From positions 16,782,800-16,846,799 of the forward strand of contig NC_079518.1 of NCBI RefSeq assembly GCF_000801105.2: a stretch of DNA of 64,000 nt. The letters are read 5' to 3'. Origin of the DNA: Raphanus sativus (Eukaryota > Streptophyta > Magnoliopsida > Brassicales > Brassicaceae). The notes below the pieces were generated by a model. It had not been told where the DNA came from, made no database searches, and saw nothing but the letters and a program-made list of their open reading frames with translations. This document shows positions 56,974 to 64,000 of the stretch, piece by piece. Position numbers and translations under genes: made by a program. The stretch's first letter is position 1. Each line of letters starts with the position of its first letter.

Positions 56974-58213
56974 CCATCTGATGCAGACAAATATTTGGAA
57001 TATTTGGAATATTTTCAAATATTTTATTATTTATTTATTAGTTATTTAGATAATTATTTTAACGTTTTATTTTTTTTCTTATATATAGTCGTATAGACTT
57101 AACTTTGTATTCAACTTATGATTTGATTAATAAAAATTGAAAGTTTTTCTTTGTTCCTTGTTTTCGGTAGATCATTGGTGATCTCAACGAATTTAAGAAG
57201 ATATTGATCTTAGGCATTCTTAGACTAAATAAGATCTATGTGACTATCCTAGTTTTCCGGATATTCTTATAATTAATGGATCTTAGTTCTATCATATAAA
57301 GATTCCGCTATATTAGGTGGTATCAGAGCTGGTGTTTTAGTTTCTTAATCAAAACTCGATTCTGGATCATGGAGAATTTATTCGTGGAAAGCGAAGAAAT
57401 AATTTACAAAAACATTGTTGGAGATCCACTCTTCGATTTTTATGATGATGATGGTTGGGTTTTGTACGACGGCCATAAACTTGATGGCCAAGAGGTAAAA
57501 AATCTTTGAGATGAAGTTCCCCGGTAATAGATTGGGTTTCTTCTTGCAGAAGGCAACAACTTGGGCAACTCACGTTCTGATGATTCTGGTGTCAAGTGGG
57601 CATTGGGAAAAAGTGGCCCGATATGAGCTTTCAAACATCATCATACCGAGGAGCACATGGAATCATTCACGTCCATGTTGATTATCTCGTTTAAGAGGAG
57701 TTATCATCTTTTGGAAGCACTTGAGACACAATCTTCTGAGGAGATTAATGTGATTAAAGTTTGGGAAAATTATGTCAGTTGGCTTGAAGAATTTTATCAG
57801 TGGAAAAGAAGAAGAAAAATTGAAGAGTACGGTTAAGATTCGAGGACGAATCTTTTCCAATCCGGAGAGAATGATGCAGATAAATATTTAAAATATTTTA
57901 AAATATTTTATTATTTATTTATTAATTATTTAGATAATTAGTTTAATGTTTTAGGGTTTTTATGTTTTTCTTATATATAGCCGCCTAGGCTTAATTTTGT
58001 ATTCAGTTTATGATTTGATTAATAAAAATTCAGAGTTTCTCTTTGTTCCTTGTTTTCGGTAGATCATTGGTGATCTCAACGAATTTAAAAAGGAATTGAT
58101 CTTAGGCATTCTTAGACATAATAAGATCCTTATGACTATCTTAATTTTCTGGGTATTCTCAAAATCAACGGATCTATAGTTTTACCATATAAAGCTTCCG
58201 CTACATCACCATC
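56974..58213 (+). mobile_element. Miniature LTR retrotransposon (TRIM-like), TSD CCATC
   Basis: The LTRs at 56979-57315 and 57882-58208 both start TGATGCAGA; the 3' LTR ends ACATCA and the 5' LTR ends ATATTA by decay. The TSD CCATC is exact (56974-56978, 58209-58213). A PBS TGGTATCAGAGCTGG begins at 57318, and a purine tract GGAGAGAA precedes the 3' LTR. The interior is only 566 bp and encodes no protease, integrase or reverse transcriptase, so the element must be mobilised in trans. The LTRs differ by more than 10 percent by eye, so it is older than the Copia at 10377. Confidence 0.88.
57369..57509 (+). CDS. Short ORF inside the TRIM-like element
   Basis: 46 codons from the first ATG after the PBS. 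The acidic peptide (MENLFVESEE..., later FDFYDDDGWVLYDG) is unrecognised. It may be a remnant of the gag region of a parental element. Downstream DNA just before the purine tract encodes a GRIFSNPE-like or EDESFP-like tail in different frames, similar to the end of plant Gypsy pol genes. Confidence 0.3.
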   Translation: MENLFVESEEIIYKNIVGDPLFDFYDDDGWVLYDGHKLDGQEVKNL

Positions 58214-58753
58214 ACACATGTGTCTTTACATATATTATATGAAGTTTTTCATAATATATACTTAGATAATAGGTAAGGAAGGAGGATTATCAATATAACC
58301 AAATTCTAATGTCTTTAGTCAAAATCAATCCATCACATTATCGTCTTTAATATTAGAAGTCATAACTTTAATGTGAGCTTGATCTTTATAATAAAACCGT
58401 AAAGACACATAAGTCATATTAGAATATGAAATATTCTTACATTCTCCCACTTGACCTTTGTGTCGTCTTAATGGTTCAATAACTTTATTGTGCATTTTTA
58501 CATCAAGTTCGTTTAATCTTTACTAAACTTAGAACTGATCGAATCATGGTTGTTGTATTTCATTTAACCGGCATAATCCCTTCCATGTATCACAACCAAT
58601 TCTAACTTTATCTTATCCTTGCATGAGACAAACTTTTATTCTAAAAATTTACAATATATTATCTTTGAACCTTAAGTGTATACACATTTTTTAATGATAA
58701 CATATTTTAAAATCAGAAACTTAACTTTAAGTGAATTCCTAGGTGTCAAATAC

Positions 58754-59480
58754 TTAATGAACATTCCATAAATATAATAAAAAAGTTTTATCTATAATAC
58801 TCATATGCTCTAAATGACCGTTAAACACCTTGGGTGGTAAACTTTTAGTTTGAGGATCCACTATCATTATATCCTTTCTTATGTGCTCAAATGACACTAC
58901 GTTTTTGAACCTTTTCTTTAACATACAAGCATTATAACTTAATGTGCTTAGCACCATTCCAGTACTTGTCATTGTTTCAAAAGAAGACATCTGCGAAATA
59001 AATTACCATAAACTCTCAGCGGGGCTATAATTAATGACGACAATCCAAAGCACTGTAATAAATTTCCATAGCCATTATTCATGAATTGTGGCCTCAAAAC
59101 ATGCCACAACTCAACCTTAATAGCATAAGTAGCAATGACAGACTACTTTCCACTTTTCTTTATATTATTCCCTCGATTAATATGAACAATAACCAAACAT
59201 TGATTTTACCATCAATAGATCAAGCATAATCTGAATCTGAATATCCAGTGATCTTTAGCTGATTAGATATATTTTATGTAAGCATGTTCTTGTTGGTACC
59301 TTGAAAGTACTATAGAACCTTTCTTTGCATCATTACAATGATTCATTCCGGGATTACTTTCATATCGACTCAACTTTTCAATATCAAAACCAATATCAAG
59401 CCAAACTAATTCCAATATATTTTGAACTCCCAACCACCCATGCATAAAAATTCTTTCTATTTCTTTACACTCCAATCTAT
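58754..59480 (-). pseudogene. Copia pol C-terminal remnant (RT end and RNase H)
   Basis: Minus-strand fragments in order: LSRYESNPGMNHCNDAKK (59263-59475 frame), GYSDSDYA followed by a stop (about 59215-59250), a degraded CFEAT-like RNase H part (59040-59110), and DIMIVDPQTKSLPPKVFNGHLEHM (58754-58990 frame). These are conserved words of the Copia RNase H and C-terminus (compare IADPLTKGLPPKVF). Several frame changes and stops show it is dead. Together with the LTR at 56530-58441 it marks an old Copia insertion in minus orientation. Confidence 0.78.
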
Positions 59481-59643
59481 TCTATTAAAATACAAGAATG
59501 ACTAGTTGATAAAAGGTTATGTCCAATTGTTATTCATTAATTTAAAAGCTCTTTTATTATTCTCTTTATATAATCTTTTTATATTTCTACATTTAGCAAA
59601 TAATATCAATAGTAACCTCCTCCGTTAGTTCTTATATTCTCAC

Positions 59644-59735
59644 GAGTTGGGACCCGACCCATCACTCTCAGACATAAAAGAAGGGTTTTGAGTTGGGACC
59701 CGACCCATCACTCTCAGACATAAAAGAAGGGTTTT
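59644..59735 (+). repeat. 46-bp tandem duplication
   Basis: GAGTTGGGACCCGACCCATC and the rest of a 46-bp unit, ending GAAGGGTTTT, occur twice without a spacer (59644-59689, 59690-59735), virtually identical. Confidence 0.9.
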
Positions 59736-60784
59736 CAGTGCTTTAATTTTTTTTTTGTTTCAATCTTGAACGATCATATAAGCAAGGACAATATGTTTAC
59801 ATCGACTATTGGGAAATTGTATATCTGTTTGCTTAACCTAAATCGATCCATTATAAACAAAAAAAAGTATGTTTCCTGCATTAATGAAAAGCCCAACCTA
59901 AAAAAATAAACTCACTTTCAATAATATTTGTTAACTTAATAATATATAGTTATATTAAATATTTGTTGTTATCGTGATATAAAATTATCCAACAGCCCAT
60001 GAGTAAAAATCAATATATATATATATTATATATAAATATATAATTTAAAGAATATATAGTTTTTAAATTAAATCAAAATTTACACTAATAAAATAAAAAT
60101 AAAAATCAATTAATCTAATTAATATATCACGAGATTTTTTATAAGAAACTTAAATTAAGTAATCTATTCCATTTAAATAAGATCACGATTTATTGGTAAA
60201 TATTATGTCTAACCATTTATTCTCTTTCTTTAAGTAACTATTTATTATTTCTTTATATAATTGCATCTAATTTTATTTAAACACTAAAACACTATGTTAG
60301 GGTGGTTATCAACAAATAAAAAAAATTAAATTTTATATTTATATAACTGTATATAAATTAAATTTCTTTAACATATAAAAAATACAGAAAATATGTCATA
60401 TATTTACAGAAACAAAAAACCAAAATTACAAACCAATATTATACCCGCGGATCAAGATCTAAAACATATAAATATAATTACAAAGAAATGGACATATGAA
60501 CATATGATTACAAAGAACCGAACGTATGTCAGATCAATTTTTAAATTGCTATTATTTTATAAAATAGATTTTGATTAAAATTTATACGCAAATATGATTA
60601 TAAAAAATACAAATATAACATTTAAAATTTTCAGAAAAAATTAAGACAAAAAATATATCCATTCTGTTAAAGGACGAGTTAGAAACTAGTTAACTATTAA
60701 AATTGAATTTTACAAGGTTTGGATTAAAAAGAATGAAAATAGAAGAAACAAAAAATATTGTTTAGAAAAAAGAAAAAAAAAACA
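59736..60784. other. AT-rich region upstream of TAF1
   Basis: No gene supported. It includes a TA-rich run at about 60010-60060 and a CCGCGGATCAAGATCTA segment near 60445 that resembles a dead Helitron tail. The minor frame at 60393-60578 is not convincing. Confidence 0.4.
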
Positions 60785-60791
60785 TTTATAA
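60785..60791 (+). promoter_or_regulatory. Possible TATA element of TAF1
   Basis: TTTATAA lies about 120 bp before the TAF1 ATG. It is followed by a pyrimidine-rich leader (CTCTCTCCTCTCCCCC at about 60860). Housekeeping genes often lack a TATA box, so this is tentative. Confidence 0.3.
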
Positions 60792-60909
60792 GAGGAAGGA
60801 TACTTGAGCATTTTTTTTTATAAATGGTTACGGACGGATCTGGGAAGGAAGCTTGTTGTCTCTCTCCTCTCCCCCGATTTCTCTACCATTGCAAAATTGA
60901 AGCTTTAAC

Positions 60910-63900
60910 ATGGCTGAATCCAACAGGTCCCATAACGAGACTTCCTCAGGTAATCTTTGTCCTCTCGCTTTTGCTTTCTCACGGAAGACCTTTCAAATCG
61001 CCCCATGACTCTTAGGGCTTTCAATCTTTTAGCTTCTTCAAGTGCAAAGCAGTTCTGTAAGAGGGTTTGTCTCTTATCGAATTTTGGATTAGTACAAATA
61101 TCTCAAACTAGACATTGTCCCTTCTCTTGCTTTCGGAACATGCAAGTTTCGGTGCTTGTCTGGTCACGGTTTTAGGGTTTTTAATTTCAAGTGGAAAGGA
61201 GTAGCCTTTTTTGATCCTGGACATATTTAGGATTCTTTTTGTGGGATTGTAATTGATGAATAGATGGGAAATGATAGTTTTATTAGATAGAGAGAAGAAG
61301 CCTTGGAACCAGTGAGTAGTATCTATGTGTTGATAACAGAAATGTCTCTGTGCAGATGAGGAGGAGGAATATGAGGACAGCAACAGGGGTTTTAACCTCG
61401 GCTTTATATTTGGAAATGTTGATAACTCTGGCGACTTGGATGCTGATTACCTGGATGAGGTTCTCTCTCTGCGATATCTACTTTATTAGTTGGTGGTAGT
61501 GATTAAACAGCTCAATTTTTTGTTTTACAGGACGCTAAAGAACATCTTTCTGCATTGGCAGATAAGCTGGGTTCATCTCTACCAGATATTAATGTAACAT
61601 TCTACGCACTCTTTTATATTTTGTTTCTTAAAGTAAAGTCTTTTTATGTGATTTTAATCACCTTTTTGTTGTACTGGGATGACAAAAAATGGTGATTCTA
61701 AACTCAAACAGTTATTGGCAAAATCTGATCGTACAAGTGATCCAGCTGAGCAAGGTGATGCATAAATCATATGTAATTATTTAACGGCCGGCCTATGTTT
61801 GAGGTCTTTAAATATGCAACGAGCCCTGCCCATAGCACTTACATACTACAAGTCCTGGTCATCAGCTTCACTGACTGTGATGATTTTCTGTGTAGATTAT
61901 GATAGAAAAGCTGAGGATGCTGTTGATTATGAGGATATTGATGAACAGTATGATGGGCCCGAAGTTCAAGTAGTTAGTGAGGAAGATCATCTACTGCCCA
62001 AAAAGGAATATTTTTCCACTCCAGTTGCCTTGGGCAGTCTAAATTCCAGAGCATCTGTTTTTGATGATGATGATTATGATGAGGAAGAAGAACAAGAGGA
62101 GGAGCATCCGCCTGTTGAAAAAGCTCTTGGGACTGAAGAGACGGAACCAGGTTTGCAATTAGAAATCTTCTGTTTCTCGATCAAAACACATTCTACAATG
62201 TACTTATGTTGTGTCATTTCATAACTCATTAACTCTCAAATCGGTTAGGCAAGTGCGTCTTTTAAGTTTTTGAGATCAGAATTTTTGGAATTTTCCTTCG
62301 ATGCCTCTTGAGCTACTGATTATGAGACGTAAAGTTATTGCTTTGCAGTTGTTGCTAAGGAAGACAAGACCTTGGAGTATGAAAAAGAGGCTAGAATCTT
62401 AGAAAGCGAGGATCATATGGACACAACCGATTCCCAGGAGGTCAGTCCCCCCCACAACCCCAAAAAGGGAAATTGTTTCTCAAACTACGTATCTATTTTC
62501 TGCTGTGGGATGATTTTGTTCTGTTAGTGATCTCATCAAAACATTCAGGAGGAGGTTGATGAGTTATTGGAAGGTTCATTGGATGAGAAAGGCGCCACCC
62601 CATTGCCTACTTTGTATGTGGAAGATGGTATGGTCATATTACAATTCTCCGAGATATTTGCTATCCATGAGCCACCACAGAAACGGGACAAGAGAGAAAA
62701 TAGATATGCCTCGTATAATAGAGGTATGTGATTTGAAATGTTCTTCGTATTTAGTTTCTTCTCAAACCGTACTAAGTTTTGTATTTGCAACATCAAATAA
62801 AATTCTCCGGATGTTAATAGCCTTCTTCCGTACAGATAAATACAAATCTATGGATATCTCTGAGCTTGTTGAAGATGATGAGGAGATACTCCTGAAGAGT
62901 CATGGTAGGATCGATGCTGATGCAAAGCAATCTGATTTGATTCAGCTGGATGTTCCCTTTCCGATTAGCGAGGGTTTAAAGCTGGTAAAAGCTGGCACAA
63001 TTGGAGGAGTCACACCTGAATCAAGAGAATTTTCCAAGTTAGGAAGGGATACATGTATCATGGGTGAAGTGTTGAAGCAGGACGTAACAGAAGATGATTC
63101 ATCTCTGTGCCAGTCTCAGTTATCAATTGAAGTTTTTCCTCTTGACCAGCATGAGTGGGAACATCAAATTCTTTGGGAAAATTCTCCTGAAACTAGTGGT
63201 AATTCTGGTGATAGCGTCGAAGCTAGACTTGATTCCGCAGGTATGCTGATTCAAGGAACATATTCAGAGTCTGAACAAGAAAGCTTGAACGTGATGATGA
63301 ACTCTAGAGAGCAAGCTCAAGCTGAAAAGAATATGCTTGTGTCTTTTTCTGCCAATCTATTGGAGTCTTTTGGCTCAAGAGGTTCCCACTCTGGAAGCGA
63401 GTCCACTAACAATCGTCGACATCATCCACAACTTTTAAGGCTAGAATCCCAGTCGGATGAGGATCATCTAAGTGAAAATGACATTACTGGATTGGAGAAT
63501 ATGAAGCGACTTGAAAGCAAATCTCGCTTTAGCAAACTTGCTCTGCAAGAGAGGGATATGGGGGATGAGGCATGGTTAGATCGTATAATATGGGAATCAG
63601 ATAAAGAGCTGAGCAGGTCTCAACTAATTTTTGATCTTCAAGATGAGCAAATGGTCTTCGAAATTTTGGATAACGAGGAAACCAAAAATCTTCAACTTCA
63701 TGCTGGAGCTATGATTGTATCTCGGTCTTCAAAATCCAAGGATGAAAGCTTTCAGGAAAGCGGTGAATCAAACTCTGGCTGGCAATTTAATATTTCTAAT
63801 GACAAATTCTATATGAACGGGAAAAGCTCTCAGCAACTGCAAGCAAACACTAATAAATCCGGCGTTCATAGTTTGAGGGTTTTTCATTCAGCACCAGCAA

Positions 63901-63934
63901 TTAAATTGCAGACGATGAAGAATAAATTGAGCAA
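60910..63934 (+). CDS. TAF1: TFIID subunit TAF1 (N-terminal part; gene continues beyond the window)
   Basis: Eight coding exons with matching phases: 60910-60949, 61356-61459, 61531-61593, 61712-61754, 61896-62149, 62349-62440, 62549-62723 and 62836-63934; the last donor is GTAAGT and the gene runs off the edge. TAF1 is the largest scaffold subunit of the nuclear general transcription factor TFIID. The visible protein (about 623 residues of a family that is usually near 1900 in plants) starts MAESNRSHNE. It has a TBP-binding TAND-like segment (GFIFGNVDNSGDLDADYLDEDAKEHLSALADKLG), a long acidic region (VDYEDIDEQYDGPEVQVVSE; DDDDYDEEEEQEEE) and conserved blocks DMISELVEDDEE-like and IEVFPLDQHEWEHQILW. 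The DUF3591, zinc knuckle and bromodomain lie outside the window. All splice sites are canonical with no break, so it looks functional. Arabidopsis has two paralogues (HAF1/TAF1 and HAF2/TAF1b); I cannot separate them with certainty. Confidence 0.93.
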
Positions 63935-64000
63935 GTAAGTTGTCACTCTAATTTTGAAATCATTTTGTATTTGCACTCTTTTTGGATTCTTAAAAAGTTT
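63935..64000 (+). other. TAF1 intron, cut by the window edge
   Basis: It begins with the consensus donor GTAAGT and is AT-rich. No acceptor is present before the end of the window. Confidence 0.8.

Larger units (their letters stand above)
56530..58441 (-). mobile_element. Probable 3' LTR of a decayed Copia element, split by a TRIM
   Basis: On the minus strand a purine tract (AAGTGGGAGAA, complement of 58442-58453) precedes TGTAAGAATATTTC at 58441, the usual Copia polypurine tract to LTR junction. The LTR continues leftward and is interrupted at CCATC by a 1.23-kb miniature element. The far LTR end is not resolved, so 56530 is approximate. Its coding remnants lie upstream at 58754-59480. Confidence 0.5.

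Noticed and set aside
60441..60689. CCGCGGATCAAGATCTA and AAACTAGT as Helitron tails
   Set aside because: The hairpin halves and the A|T flank cannot be shown; only weak resemblance remains.
1..64000. tRNA, rRNA or known small RNA genes
   Set aside because: No cloverleaf box A/B pair or rRNA-like block was recognised by eye; a tRNAscan or Infernal run would be needed to exclude short ones.

Overview
This is a nuclear plant sequence, almost certainly from a Brassicaceae species related to Arabidopsis and Brassica. The evidence is an intronless CYP96A-type cytochrome P450, a TAF1 gene with plant-type GT-AG introns, a Mutator-like element with a DUF1985/Ulp1-type gene, and many short AT-rich Helitrons ending in a GC hairpin plus CTAG. 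Only two ordinary host genes are visible: the P450 (6190-7683, minus) and the 5' part of TAF1 (from 60910, plus, running off the right edge). Nearly everything between them is transposon.

Layout. 1-6000: two Helitrons joined head to tail (782-3599, with a tandemly duplicated 5' half, and 3600-5064), a small TTA-flanked MITE, and a Harbinger-like element. 6190-7683: CYP96A gene. 7700-10370: AT-rich DNA with a possible captured micro-gene and a Helitron 3' end. 10377-15240: complete Copia LTR retrotransposon (313-bp LTRs, TSD TAGGG) with two in-frame stops. 16660-16915: fold-back MITE. About 17.7-31.1 kb: a large Mutator-like element (MULE) with three genes: a plus-strand DUF1985/Ulp1-like gene, a minus-strand gene that repeats only the N-terminal domain of the transposase, and a minus-strand MuDR transposase. 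33777-38702: two head-to-tail minus Helitrons and one plus Helitron. 39.7-45.2 kb: LINE (L1-type) with ORF1 and a twice-interrupted ORF2. 47688-49675: two more head-to-tail Helitrons. 49843-52307: palindromic Mutator-type MITE with a 9-bp TSD, interrupted in one arm by a 1663-bp Helitron. 52644-55851: further Helitrons, including an inverted, internally deleted copy of the 1663-bp one. 56.5-59.5 kb: decayed Copia element whose 3' LTR holds a 1.23-kb miniature LTR retrotransposon. 60910 onward: TAF1.

The most interesting part is the MULE. Its three-gene layout resembles VANDAL/Kaonashi-type MULEs of Arabidopsis. In VANDAL21 (Hiun), one element-encoded protein (VANC) reverses silencing by binding a short motif scattered over its own element. 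Here the hexamer CCGGTT/AACCGG, often within a TATCCGGTTATAT-like context, occurs at 19 positions counted by eye between 19.5 and 31.1 kb, mostly in introns and spacers. It is about nine times rarer per kb elsewhere in the window. This suggests a candidate family-specific recognition motif. All three MULE genes carry at least one break, so this copy is probably no longer autonomous.

Many element boundaries are fixed by target-site rules (Helitron A|T insertion, 9-bp, 5-bp or 3-bp TSDs). Gene functions rest on motifs recognised by eye; no database search was possible.
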